Part shown: positions 27,963 through 41,280 of the stretch, piece after piece
How the letters are laid out: each line of letters begins with the position of its first letter
Position numbering within the stretch: position 1 is the first letter of the stretch
Source: Cymbidium sinense
Taxonomy: Eukaryota > Streptophyta > Magnoliopsida > Asparagales > Orchidaceae
Direction: 5' to 3'
Assembly: GCA_021442155.1 (NCBI GenBank)
Contig: CM038225.1
Span: forward strand, 83,402,925 to 83,466,924
Length of the DNA: 64,000 bases
Notes under the pieces: generated by a model
What the model was told of the DNA's origin: nothing
The model's database searches: none
What the model saw: only the letters and a program-made list of their open reading frames with translations
Position numbers and translations under genes: made by a program

Positions 27963-29486
27963 GTAGAGCTTGGCTACCAAATTTAATATTTTTGGGGTTT
28001 ATGCGATGGTGCCCGACAACAACGGCCTTTTATTCTTTTTGTGCTTAGCTTTATAAATTGAAGTGGCATGCTTTTTATAGTTTCTTCCTTTCTTTATGTA
28101 TGGCCTAGATGAGAATTAGGCTCTTTAGAGAAAAATAAATCTTTTATTCAACCTAATAACTCAAATTAAAATTAAACAACACATAACCTCACTTAAAGCT
28201 TAGGTTTAAAATCAAGATAAAAGAATTAGCAACCCCTTAGCTGGATGAGCATTTCTTTTGTAATAACATGCACAACAGTATCTTATTTCACTCTTAATTG
28301 GAGGGCTTTCACCTTTGCCAGAGATACTTGGCTTGACCTGTGAGAGCCATGGTGGAAACACATCTCCTCCCTTCTCGCTGATTTTGGTCCATAATCTCAT
28401 TTCTCATGCATTAGGTATATGAATCCTATTAGCCTAAGTCAAAATTATTGTCAAAATAAAAATAAAATGAATTTGAATTGCATTAGATTTAGGTCATTTG
28501 AAGCATGCCCTTTTCATGTTCTAGTATCTCTAGGGAGTGAGTTTAAGGACTTAGTCTCTTTCTAAATAAAACATCTAACTATCTTGCATAAGCATAAAAG
28601 ACTCGCCTACATGTATTTAAAATTATAGGAGGAGTTAATTAGCAGCCATCACCAAGCGGTTGTAAGTCGTCGGGTGGTTTGTCTCTCTTGCGGAGACAAA
28701 CCAATTACCCATTTTTGCCTTAGATTTAGGTCGTGCTTTACGCCCTCACCAAATCTCTCTAAATTTAGGTTCTGAGGTTGCTTTTCCTTTTGCGAGCCTT
28801 AAAGCATAATTCCTCACCTCTTAGGTATTTCCATAACATTGTATTATGGAATTGTAAGCCCTAGCATTCAAATTAAAATTTAACTTAAATAAACTAAATC
28901 AATTTCAAAAATATAAAGCCCAATCATAGGATAGTTTGAGATGCTCACTAAGTTTTCTAGCATCGTGAGCATCTCCTACTTAGGTATTTCCATTTGGATT
29001 TGATAATAAATCTCTTTGATCATTCCCATTTGATCTTCACAAATAAACCAATCGATTGATAGTCCTCTTTTATTGAAATCTTTAGAGACAATGATCATTT
29101 GCCTTAATCGAGAGTTTTCCTAAGGAATCCCCATTTCTTAAGATGTAATTAACTATGGGGGCTTACCCCTGTAGGGAACTTAATGAACTCAGTTTAAAAT
29201 AAACCCTGCTTTACTTTTTCATGTAAAGTAGGGGAAGAATCTCTGGTACACTTCGAAGACCCAACGTCCTTAGGAGTCCTTTTGAGGTGATTAGGTCCAT
29301 TAAAGGGAAGTGACTTCTATCTTTTGAGATAGTACACTATTTTTTCATGATGTACTTGATCACTTGAATAAGTACATTTATGAATCTACATGATGTCCCA
29401 AAAAGATAAATTTTTATAGGTCTTATCTTACTTTTTCTACCAACAGATTTTGAAAGGTGACTCCTCCATAGGAATTTTTCACCACA

Positions 29487-31530
29487 ATGGTATATGCCCC
29501 CTCTCTTTGGATCAGATGGATGGGATTCATCCCTCATGGTATGACCGTCGATTGCCTGAGTGGCGTGTCAACCCAATGATGGTTGGTTGGTGGCTCAAGG
29601 TGGCTGCCCTATTCTTTGGGTCCAATGGTTTTAGATATGTGTAGAGAGGTGATTTAACTCACCTCCCCTTGGTCCATGCAGACCTAGCCCACTTGGGTTG
29701 GGTTAGGTAGGTAGGTTAGGTCCTATTTGGGTAAGGGGAGGCTGCCAAGGAGAGATAAGGAGGATTGACTTGCCAATTTTGGGTTTGATCCCATGTGGGT
29801 AGAAAATCCAATGGGAAAGGCCTTGGATTTGACCCAATTTGGGTTGGGCTAATTTGGGGCTGACCCAAGGTCAGTTTATGATGGTTTGGGCCAGGTTTCA
29901 TTGGGTATTGGCTTGGTTTAAGTGGGTTTGGCTCAATTTAACTCTTATGGGTCAAATTAGGCTAAGTTGACTAATTGGTCAAATTGGGTCAAACCAAGAC
30001 TTGAGTCATGTTCAAATGAGTATTTGAGATATTTTGGTTAGATTGGTTTGAGTCAATTTGGCTTAGGTTTAATTTTGACTCATTTAGATTCATATAGGTC
30101 AAATGGGTCAAGTTGACCAATTTGATCAAGTTGGAAAATTGGCTTGGGTTATGAGTTTATTCATGTTCAATTAGTTAATTGAAGATGATTGTAGGCTTTA
30201 ATTTGAATTAATTTGAATTTGATTTAAACTTAGGCCAATTTGACCCTTTAGGTCAATTTGGGTTAAATGGGCCAATCGGGTTCAATTATGGCTTTAGTCA
30301 AGTTCAACAATATATTTAGAATGAATTTGAACTATTTATTACAATTAATTTGGGTTATATGATGATTTGACCTAATTTGGTCTTTTAGGTCAAATTGGGT
30401 TAACTTGGGTCAAAGGGCCAATTAGGTTAAGTTTGGCTCAATTGATGGTCAATTCATGTTCAATCATTGATCATGGGTTAATTTGAATCAATGGTTTCAA
30501 TTAATTTTGCTTAGGTTGAGATTTGGCTCATTTGGTTCATGTAGGTTAAGAGTGTTGACTTGGTTTAACCTAATTGACAACAATTGATCAACCTAGGGTG
30601 ATCAAAAATTATCATAGGAGGTTTTGGTAGGCTTGGTTCAATAATTTGGGTTGAATTGGAATTTGGCTCAAATAGATCTTTTAGGTCACTTTGGGTCAAG
30701 TGAACTAATAGGGTTTAGTTGAGTCAATTTTGAGTTGATTTGGATTTAATTGAGTTTATATATGGATTTAGGATTTGTATATAGCTTTGATTGCAATTGA
30801 TTTGGGTTCAAATGGATTTTGGTTCATTTAGATATTTCAAGTCAAATGTGTTAGGTTAGGTTTGATTTGATTGAATTGATTTTGGCTTGATAATTATAGA
30901 TTTCATTTATACTTGGGATGATGATTGAATAAGTAATTGATTCATGAGAAAATCAATTGAATTTGATTTGATTTTAATGGAGTTTTGGCTAAGTCCATAG
31001 GGTCAAATAATATGGCTTAAGAAGAGTTGATTTGATTTGATATTTGGTTTGGTTTGGTTAATTTGAATTTGATTTAATATTTGGCATGGGTTGATTGGAG
31101 AGTTATTTTGACTTTTAGAAACTCAATTGAGTTTTGTTTGATTTAAATTTGGCTAAGTCCATAAGATCAAATTATCGCTAGGATAGGTTGGGTTATATGT
31201 TTCAATCATTTGGTTTGGAATTTGAATTTGAATTTGGAATGCAAACTTGGGTGAATTGAATTTGAGGTTTAGTTTAGGCAAAGAGGTTGGCATAAATTGG
31301 GTTTAGGTCAAAGAGGTTGGCATAGATTGGGTTTAGGCTATAGGGTAGCTAAATCTCACTAAGTCCTAAGGCATAGCCTAATTCTATGATTAACCCTTCT
31401 AAGTCTCTAGGCTTAGGTTAAGTGTTCTCCTAATTGCTAGTATCTTATGACTAAGAAAGTCTTAGTATCTAGAAGACTCCTAAATCTAAGAAGAGGAGAT
31501 TGAATCCTCACTGTAAATGTGAGGTCAATG
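29487..31530 (-). mobile_element. E1 3' LTR, proximal part (LTR start)
   Basis: Collinear with 54668-57032 of the 5' LTR. It ends on the plus strand in GTGAGGTCAATG; the family terminus is GTGAGGTCAACA, so the outer CA has mutated to TG. The same AAAGGAC sequence follows in both cases, marking the junction with the internal 3' UTR. It is separated from the rest of its LTR by S3. Confidence 0.82.
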
Positions 31531-33998
31531 AAAGGACACCCAATAGGTGTGGTGTAAATGACAAGACACACCACTCGTATTGGCGTTGATAGAGGCGATC
31601 AATAATGTCCAGAAAATTGCAAGCACTATTAAAAATGATCTATGCCTAAACCCGAGAAGTAGATAGAATCACAATCCTAGTGCAATGCAACTCACCTCAT
31701 GCCAAGGGCATGAGAGAGAAATCAATTAGGGATAAAAATTTGATTGAATTTGTTTGGTAGGCATTCGCTGGGATGAAAATTTGATTTAACTTGTTTTATT
31801 TTATTTGATTTGATTTATGGAGGGGAGATCCATTGGGGATACAAGTTTGAGTTTGATTTGATTGAGTTTAAGTTTGATTCAGGGGCATATCTGCAAGGGA
31901 TCAAGACTAGATTTGATGTATGTAATTTGTTTAAATGTGGTACATATCCGCTGGGGATATGTGCTTGAATCCATTGAGGATCAAGACATAGTTTAATCTA
32001 TTTAATTTATTATGGCTTCACCAGGATGGTTGGTTTTGAATTTGATTTATTTGTTTGATTTGTTTGTATGATTTGGGCTCTACTGTAGAGAAGGGTGTGA
32101 TTTAACTCCTTTAGGGAGAATCAGGTTGTGTTTAATTTGATTTTGATTGATAGGACATCCATTGGGGCTATGAGCTTGATTAAATTTGGATTAATTTGTG
32201 GACCCTGTCAATGTGCGATGAATTTACTAAGAAGAAGCCACAGAGGATTTGTCTTATCTTAGATTTACAAATCTAAAGTGGTAGTCTACCTAGTGCAGGT
32301 GGAGCTTTCCAACTTAAGGGTTACCTTTTGGTGTGTAATGGTTGTGCTAGGAAGAAAGCATAGTAGACTTAGATCTTCTAAAGTGAGGAACAGCTGCTGG
32401 GGTGACCTATTGGTAGCATAATAAATCAAACCTTACCTATGGTGACTACTGAGTGCATGTCGCTAGGGACTTATGTCAACTCAAGAGTAGTCAAAGTTAA
32501 TTTAATTTTAATTTCATTTGATATGGTTTGTTTGAATTGATTTAGTTTGATTTAATTTATGGACCCTGTCGGTATGCAATGGATCCACTAAGAAGGGGCT
32601 ATATCAACCTTGACTTATCTCAAATTTATAAATCCAAAGGGCTAGTCTACTAAAAGATGAGACTAACCAACCTAAGGGCTACCTCTTGGTGTACAATGGC
32701 TGTGCTAGAAAGAAAGCATAGTAGACTTACATCTTCTATAGTGGGGAATAGCTGCTGGGGTGACTTGTTGGTTGCACAAAAAATCAAACCCGACCTAGGG
32801 TGGCTACTGAGTGAGTGCCGCTGGGGACTTATGTCAACTCAAGAGTAGTTAGGTGATTCCTATAGGGAGCCTTGAGAATGCTGCCCAAAAGATAGGATGC
32901 TTGGGAAAAGGTACCGATGGGAGTATCCTTCTAATCCACAAGCAAATATATAACTTTTGTTTATATGTTTGTGTGGACCCTGTTGGTGTGTGAGGGACCA
33001 CAATGAGAAGGGGCTATATCGGCCTTGACCTATCTCAGACTTATTGGACCAAAGGAGGATCTGCACATCCACCGTACGGATTCTCCAACCATAGGGGTGG
33101 TTATTACACAAAGTGGAAGTCAACCGAAAATGTGGGAGGTGCTAGGGTATTAGAGCTCCAAAAAAGAAATTTATAGGTTTACGGTGGCCAACTCAAGGAG
33201 AAAGCATAGGAGACTTACATCTGCCATAAGTGGTGTATCCACTGGGTGGGTCACTATCTGCATAGCGAACCCCAACCAACCTAAGGTGCTTGTCGATGTA
33301 CAATGATCAATCTAAGAAGAAGGCTTATGAGACTTACATCTTCATATATGAAAATGATCATCAGGATAGTCTGTCATTGGCGGGATAGATGCTATCCGAC
33401 CTAGGGCGACTACTAAGTGGGGAGTCATGATGTAAGACTGGACCCAGACTTGAAGTAGTCAAGAGGAAAAGAGCCACTCGAGGATTTTCCCTAAACCTCA
33501 AATATACTTGACCTAGTCGGTGCACAAAGGCTAATCCGATAAGAAAGCATTGCATACTTACATCTTCTTAAATGAAGCTAATCATGAGGTACGTAATGGC
33601 CATGTAGTAAGGCTTACCATAGTAATAAGGCGCTCATCGGTGTGCAACAATTAAGCTAGAAGAAAGCATAACAGACTTACATCCTCCAAAGCGAGAAGAC
33701 CACTGAGGTGACACACTAGCTAAGTAGTGAATCGACATGACAGAGCAGTTACTAAGTGAGGGCCGTTGGGGCATTATCTCTGTTCGAAGTACCCCGAGAT
33801 AAAATATATGTGTTTATTTTATGTGTTTATGAGTAATTTGTATTTGTGTTGAGTTGATGAAGAATAGGATGTAGTTCAGGTTCCTTACACCTACCCTAAA
33901 CACATCATGGCAGATTCATAGATAGAGATGCTTTCAATTTGAAGAGATCGAATTTGAAATGAAATTTTCATTGATGATAATTATTTTCCAACATAGTT
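31531..33998 (-). other. E1 3' UTR with nested tandem repeats
   Basis: Non-coding DNA between the pol stop and the 3' LTR. Near the LTR (31725-32170) lies an array of short inverted repeats of the form ATCC-5 bases-GGAT. Next are three diverged units starting GGACCCTGT(C/T)GGTGTG at about 32200, 32562 and 32975 (plus-strand reading; spacings about 361 and 413). A motif ending AGACTTACATCTTC recurs at about 32358, 32716, 33204, 33320, 33543 and 33664. E2 has the same arrangement. Tandem repeats in the 3' UTR are a described trait of Tat elements. I see no convincing polypurine tract just before the 3' LTR. Confidence 0.75.
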
Positions 33999-35200
33999 TT
34001 ATGGATAATATTTTTTTAGGTAGAGCCCATTGATTGGAAGCATCAGGCGCTCACCCTTATGATTGATAAGTTGATATGATCCTCCTTGGTAGGCCTTCTA
34101 TGGCAAAAGGGCCTTCCCAAGTGGGTTCAAACTTGCCTCCCATCTTGCGACGGGCAATAATTAGTCTCCTTAGAACTAAAATAAGCTCTCATACTTGAAA
34201 AGCTCTGAGACGGATCAACTTGTTCTGAGCTTGAATCATTTTGGCTTTCTATAACTCGAGGTTTGGGCATGCCCGTAGGTGTCTCTCCTCCAAACATTCA
34301 AGCTCTTCTAATCGTAACTTGTCATTCTGCTCTGTTGTGATCTTTCTACCCACAACTATCCCTAGTGATGGGAGTTGGACTTCTAATGGTAAAATGACTT
34401 TGGACCCATACACTAAGGAGAAAGGGGTATATTGAGTTGGAGTTCTATAGGTAGTGAGGTAGGCCCATAAAGCTTCAACTAATTGCTCATGCTACTATCA
34501 TTTGTTATCGTTGAGTGTCTTCTTAAGTATTTGGATGAGAGTTTTGTTGAAGACTTTTGCAAAGCCATTTTCCCTTGGATATATGGTAGAGTATCTCCAA
34601 TCTATGTCATGTCTTCGAACAAAGTTGTAGATCTTGGTACTCTTAAATGCAGTACCATTATCGGATATAATTCAGTGAGGCACCCTAAATCTTTATACTA
34701 TATGGTTTCTAAAGAACTAAGGAACATGTTGAGCTATGACCTCTCTAAGCAGAATCATCTCTGCCCATCTGGAATAATAGTTGGTGGCAGCTAGGATAAA
34801 CCGATGACCTTTAAAAGAAGGAGGATCAATCGGACCCACTATGTCAGTACCCCAACACTTGAATGGCCATAAGGCCAATGTTGGATGGTTGATGTAGGAC
34901 CACTCCATGTACTTAATATTGATGGTATTGCCTAGCCACATCCATGCAATCTATGATCATCGACGACTAGGAGTATCCAAGTCTCTTGGTTTTAGCTTTC
35001 ATATTGGGACCGATTGGTGAGCTCCACATAATCCTAAGTCCACCTTGGTCGTGATCTTGTGGGCTTCATGCTTATCTAAACAACATAATCACATATAATC
35101 GATGGACTGTCGGTATAAGACACCATCCACGAAGGCATAATAAAGTGTCATTTACTTTGTTTGATGAGCTTGTGACTTTTCTTGAGGTAGTTTAACTTTA
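33999..35200 (-). pseudogene. E1 integrase (broken)
   Basis: The end of pol, which would insert the element's DNA copy into the genome. Visible pieces on the minus strand: an eroded His/Cys zinc-binding region (about 35090-34980), the first catalytic Asp in WGTDIVGPI (34855-34829), the second in SDNGTAFKS (about 34675-34649), and a C-terminal part with TPTQ..PFSLVYG (about 34430) and a Glu/Leu-rich stretch. The Glu of the D,D-35-E triad is not readable because of a frameshift near 34560. The frame is broken many times; one open piece is 34941-34717. The stop at 33999-34001 is shared with E2 (59560) and, in eroded form, E3 (63724). Clearly dead. Confidence 0.82.
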
Positions 35201-36048
35201 TTTAAGTAATCTATGAATGGTTTTCTCCAATCTAGCTCTTCTTCCTTCTTGACAATAGCAACCTCCCCTTCAAGAGAGTACTTTTCGATGAGTTCAATAT
35301 CAATAAGAGCTAAGAATTGCCTATTTTAGACCTCTATTAATATGGACTCATCTTCCAGACATGTCAACTCTTTGGCAAGCTTGGCTAAAGCATCTGCTAT
35401 GACATTCTCTTCTTGAGGAATCTTATAAATGGTAACCTCTAGGATTTAGGCCAACAACTCTATTGTATACTTGTGGTAGTGATGAAGCTTAAGCTTCAGG
35501 ACCTTATAGGACCCAACGATTGGTTGACCCCTAATTAGGAATCCCTAAAAATGTCAATGTTCTGGATGCTTAACAAGATGGCTAACTCCAGACCGATAAT
35601 CAGAGCCTCATATTCAACTTCATTGTTGGTGTAAGGATTGAATAGATGATATGAGAATCTCGTCATATCACGGTTTGGAGTTTGGAGAACTATTCTTACC
35701 CATGCCTTTCCGGAAGAGTATATTGTGGTTCTTCTCCTCTTTGAGAGAAAGCTGCATCATTAAAGTACATCTCCAAGTGGTGAATGCTAGTATCCCCTAA
35801 GTTCATGATTTGTTCATCAGAGAGATCATCATTAAGCGAGAATCAGCAGGAAGTGGGTAAGCTGCTAAGAAATTTGCAAGTGCTTGTCTTTTCACTGCTT
35901 AGAGGGGTATGAAAGTGATGTCAAATTATAATAGAATCATGGACCAGTGTGTTAATCATCCAGATAGTGTTGACCGTGTCATGAGATATTGCAGTGGATT
36001 GATTATGAAGATCAAGTTCACATTATGAGAAAGCATGCAATACCGTAG
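35201..36048 (-). pseudogene. E1 RNase H end, second (archaeal-type) RNase H and spacer (broken)
   Basis: At 36048-36001 the minus strand matches the end of the first RNase H seen in E3 (MLSHkVNLI). Further on, NNEVEYEALIIGLELA (35634-35583) and a following Asp-Ser motif mark the second RNase H-like domain, whose known location in Tat elements is between the first RNase H and the integrase. It would remove RNA from the RNA-DNA hybrid or play an accessory role; that is family knowledge. Stops and frameshifts are frequent. The upstream border is the S4 insertion at 36049. Confidence 0.72.
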
Positions 36049-39000
36049 TGTTGACCTCACTTTTGGAGTGAGCTCTCAACCTCCTCTTCTAGATTTAGGA
36101 CTCTTCTAGACACTAAGAACTCCTTAGTTATAAGACACTTCTAGTAATTAGGTGAACACTTAACCTAAGCCTAGAGATTTAGAAGGGTTAATCATAGGAT
36201 TAGGCCATGCCTTAGGACTTAAGAAATCACCCACCCTATAGCCTAAAACTCCATATATGCCTTCTCAAATCAAACCCATTCAAACCAAACCTCAAATTTA
36301 AATTCAAATTTCAAATCTAATTCCAAATTTGACTCCAAATAATTGAAATCCAAAATCAAATTCAAATCCTAAGACCCTTCCTATGCCATATGAACCACCT
36401 TTAAATCAAATCAAATTCAATTGATTTTCTTATAAATCAATTATTCCTTCATTTATATTCACAAATATAAATGAAATCCATATCCAAATGACCAAAACTA
36501 TATTCAAAGTCAAATTTAAACCCAATTTAAGCCATTTGAGCCAATTCTTTGGACTTAGCCAAATTCCATCCAAATCAAGTCAAAATTAATGGATTTTTTC
36601 TTGAATCAATCATTCCATCAATCATCTATCTAAATATAAATGAAACCTACAACCATTAAATCAAATTGAAGTCAACCCAAGTCAAGCATAACTTAGCCTT
36701 TTTGACTTGAAACTTTCAATTGAGACAAAACTTATTGGACTCCAAATTTATTGTAGTTGGATTTATATTTCAATCATAGGCTCACATATAAGTCCCACTA
36801 AACCTAAATTAAGCCAAAACCAAACCAATTGACTAACTTTGGTCCACTTGACACTGACTTAAAGGACCCATTTGAGCCAACTTCTAATCCAACCTAAATT
36901 GGATTGAACCAAGCTCACCAAAACCTTCCACCATGATTGTTGATCACCCTAGGATGATCAATTGTAATCAGGGTCAAACCAAGTCAACCTTTAGCCCAAT
37001 GAAACCTAAACTAGCCAAAACCCATCATATACCAAATTGATTGAAACCATTGGTCCAAACATATTCATAACAAATGATTGAACATGATCAAACTTTAAAT
37101 TGAGCCAAACCAAATCTAATTGACTATTTAACCCAAGTTGACCCAAATTGGCCTAAAAAGCCAAAATGGATCAAATCTCAATATAACCCAAATTGATTGT
37201 AACCAATGGCTCAAGTTTATTCTAAATTGATTATTGAACTTGACCAAAGTCATAATTGAGCCTAATTTGATCAATTGGTCAACTTGACCCAACCTAGCCT
37301 AAATGACCTAAAGGAGCCAAAATTCAAATTAAATCCAAATTGATTCAAAATAAAATGCTACGTTCATCTTTAATTGTCCAATTGAACATGAATCAAACCA
37401 CAACCCAAGCTAATTTGGCCAATTTTGATCAAATTGGTCAACTTACCTATTTGACCCATTTGACTTCAAATGAGCCAAAGTCAATCCTAAGTCAAATTAA
37501 ATCAAATTGATCATACCAAAACACTTGAAATTATCATTTAAACCTAACTTAAGCCTTGGTTTGACCCAATTTGACTAATTGGTCAACCTAACTTAATATG
37601 ATCCAATGTGACCCATATGACCCAAATTGAGCCAAATTCCTTGAAGCCAAGCCATGATCCATTGGGGGCTGATCAAAGCCGACCCAAACCCATTTAGGAT
37701 CAGCCTAAAATTAACCCAACCCAATTAAATTCATGGATCCTCCCCTACATAAGATTCCACCTAATCTTATTTAATTCTCCCCATCACATGCATTCAACTC
37801 CTCCACAACACTTGCATTCAATGGAGCTGATCCTATGGCCACAAATGAAGACTTTGGGAGCTAAATTCAAAGTCCCCCCACCCAACAAACCTTCTCATCA
37901 CCCTTTAATGAGAAATTTTGTCCACCATAAAAAGAGGGAGAATAGGGATAGTAAAGGGATCTGATTTTGGCATTAGATAGTCTCTTAGAGCTCCCAAAGT
38001 AACCAGCAACCACTTCCCCACTTCTCTTTAGCTAAAACACCAAAATCGTGGATTCCAGCATGGAAGCGATGATAATTGAAGAATACATCGTTCAAAAGTG
38101 AAGGAAAAAGTCTAAGCTCATTCCAAGGCTTCTTCCTCCACTTAAGAGCGTGCTCAGATCATCACCACTAGAAATCTTCCTTGGCAAGGTAATTTCATCA
38201 AACTTTAGCAAGCCTTAAGAAGCTTTGTTGTGGTAATGTATGCACAAATTTAGGAAATTTCTTTAGATTACCCTGGAATTTTTTCATTCTATATCATCCC
38301 CATGTGAATTGAAAGTTTTCTGATGAAGATCGCTGCAAAAACGAGCCCAATCAGACGAAATTTGGTTCAAAATCACAAAATAGCAAATTATCGTTCGTTT
38401 GATTTACCGACCATCCACCAATCCTCCGCTTCGAGATCCGGCTCAGATTGTGCCGATCGATATTATGCAATCCAGATCACACAGATTGATCCGACCGTCT
38501 GATCCGCAAATGGATGGTTGGATCCGATCGGCGCGTCCCTATCCCTTTCCCACTCGTTAACACGGCGCTATGCGGGCCAATCCCGTGGCGTTGTGTGGCT
38601 CCCGATGCCATGCGTAATAGTGATGCCCAAACATGAGGTGCCACATGGCACTGCATTGCCCCGTCAGCTCCGCGAGCGGCGTTGATTGGGTTAAGTGGGA
38701 AAATCACCTATTTTCTGATTTTAAAAATTATTTAAGTTGCAAAATTTTGAAAATTCATAAAAAATAAAATACATAGAAAAAAATTACAAATAAAAGTTCA
38801 TTGGATCCGTCTTTCGGAAAGAAATCCAACGAACTAAAAATCTCCAAATTCCACTGAACGGTTTGAGCTTAATTTAGATTTTACTAAAAATGAAATTTCA
38901 TTAATTTGTCTAAAAATACAAGTTGGATTGAGTTGAAATTTTCAAGAATTGAAATTAAAGTTAAAACACACCTATCATAAAATTCTCAAGGAAAAAAAAA

Positions 39001-41280
39001 CTTATAGATTGAGAGAAATTAAAATTTGAATTTTAAATTGTCCAATTTAATAAAATAAATTAAATAAAAATCTAAAAATCTACAAAAATATTCAAAATGG
39101 CTTAAATCACTTCAGGTAACATCTAAGATCTTTATATATATATATATATATAATATGATCTTCTATAACTTAATGAACCTATAATAAATATTTAGGGTTA
39201 AAATTTAACAAATTGAAGAATTAATTAAAATGAAATTCATAAATCTAAATAATAAATCAAAATTAGAAATGAAATAACACTTAAGCAATCATTAATCAAA
39301 CCTGAAATCAGAAAAAATTCATATAATCCTCAAAGGAAATTAAATTAAATATGATTAAACCTATTTAAGTTAATAAAACTCAATTAAATGATTAAATCTT
39401 AAATCAAACTTAAAATTAAATAAATCTAGGAAACTTTAACATAAGTCAAACTAATATAACTAAACCTACATTAAGCATGGAATCTTAATCATATGAAACT
39501 CCTTAATAAATATAAATAAATTGAATATTAATTAATCAGTAAGTAAACTAAAAAGATAAATTAATTATAAATCCAATACATCATAATCACTTAATATTAA
39601 TTAGACCAAATCAAACCAAATGAAGCTAAAGTGAACTTAATTAATTTAATATCTAAATCAATCCATTTGTAATAAGAAAGTTACTCAATCATTAAATATT
39701 TCAACCTAATAACTAAATCAAACACGTTAATAAAATTAAATAAACATAATAAATGAATCAAATCAAATAAAACTCTAGTCATAAATAATCAAACTTAATT
39801 GAAATAAAATAAACAGTTAATTCACTTAATAACAATGATGATAATAACAATAATCCTTCAATCAAATCAAACTTAAATAAAACACTTTACTAAATCAAAT
39901 CACTCACATGTGGGGAATTAAGTCATTAATTAAACAAATCTTTAATTAATATGATAATTCATAATTAAATTACCTTAATCAAACTTAATTAATTAAACAT
40001 TTAATTAATGCAAACTTAATGAATTAATCTTCATCTTAATGAACCAAATTGATTTAAATAAATCACTTTAAAATTATTTCTTAAATCAATCTGTAATCAA
40101 ATCTTTAATTATTCCACTAATTAATTTAATCACATAACTTAAAATAAACTAGTTAAGTTAATTAAAGTAATCATAGTAAACTTAAGCTTAAGCAAACATA
40201 AATTTGAACATAATTAAAATGCTAATCAAATCCTAAATTAAATTTAAATCATCATTAATTACATCATTAACCTAAACAAATTTAGAAGTAAATTATAAAT
40301 TAAACAAATCTTAATTTAATTTAATAATTAACCTAAACACACTTCTTAATTAAACTAATTATATAATCACATTGAACCTAAGCAAGAAAGACTCTCATAG
40401 ATTAATCAATTAAATCTAAAGAAGACTATTAAAATGTGTAAAATCAAAACATTAACTAAAAATCTAATAAACATAATAAATGAATGAAATTAAAATGAAA
40501 TTCTAATCATAAATAATCAAACTTAACTAAGTCAAAGCAAACTTTCAATTCATTTTATCCAATTGAACTATAAATAAATAAACCATAATCAAATCAAATA
40601 AACATAAAATTAAATATAAACTCTAAAGTTAGTAAATCATATCCAATTACTCTTAATTTAAAATAATATCAAAATAAGTTAAACAAAAATAAAACTCAAA
40701 TAAAACAAACTATTGAATTAAGATAAGAGATTAATCATCAAACTAAAGAGATAATCTATACATAAACTAAACTACTAAATTCAATAAGTTAAACCCTTAA
40801 TTGAAATTCAAATAAAAGAATATATTAAACTTTAAATAAATCATAAGTAAATTAAAGTACATTCACCAATCTAAATCAAAGTTAAATGGAATAATGAAGT
40901 CAATAAATTTAAACAACATCGAAATGATATTAATCATATGAAATTAAGGAATTAAATTAAAACCCAAAGGAAAGAAACTGGAGATTGAATTATCAAAATA
41001 TTAATTAAATCAAGACATCTAATCTAAAAATAATCAATCAAAAACACATGGATTTAAACAAACTTAAACTTCATTAGATATTAAGGATATTAAATTATCA
41101 AAATTTAATTAAATCAACACATTTAATCCAAAATTAATCAATCAAGTACATTAAGATTAAACAAACTCGAATTCTAAAATCTAAATCAAATTAAATAAAT
41201 ATTAATTAAATCAAATAAATTACACAAATTCAAATGGGCTAATTAAGATACTTAAGGACCTTAGTTAGACTCTTTAGGAA
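36049..41280 (+). mobile_element. S4: 3'-truncated family LTR inserted in E1 pol
   Basis: It begins TGTTGACCTCACTTTTGGAG at 36049, cleanly interrupting pol; the five bases before it are CGTAG. It carries the 5' repeats (to about 37700), a GC-balanced middle (37700-38700) and a very A-rich part (38710-41250), but no TATA or 3' part. On the far side pol resumes at about 41281. Compared with E3, about 190 bp of pol (roughly 60 codons between RT and first RNase H) are missing between the two sides, so a deletion took the LTR 3' end and the adjoining pol sequence. A matching CGTAG at the right border is therefore absent. Confidence 0.75.
39131..39152. repeat. (TA)n microsatellite in S4
   Basis: About eleven TA units inside the A-rich part of S4. 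Confidence 0.9.

Larger units (their letters stand above)
21558..29486 (+). mobile_element. S3: full-length solo LTR inserted in the E1 3' LTR
   Basis: It starts TGTTGACCTCATTTTTTG right where the E1 3' LTR breaks off and runs through all LTR parts: CAATTGACC-rich 5' part (to about 23800), middle (23870-25060), AATTAATT-rich part (25080-27300) and 3' part with TATA box (27360-29410). It ends near CACCACA (29486), after which the E1 LTR resumes with GTATATGCCCC, matching GTATATCCCC at about 54668. About 7.93 kb with no internal genes, so most simply a solo LTR. The last 80 bp diverge from other copies, so the exact end is uncertain and I could not find a clean 5-bp target duplication (GCAGT on the left). 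Confidence 0.8.

Noticed and set aside
34483..34794. 103-residue plus-strand frame
   Set aside because: Antisense to the E1 integrase, whose conserved motifs are on the minus strand here.
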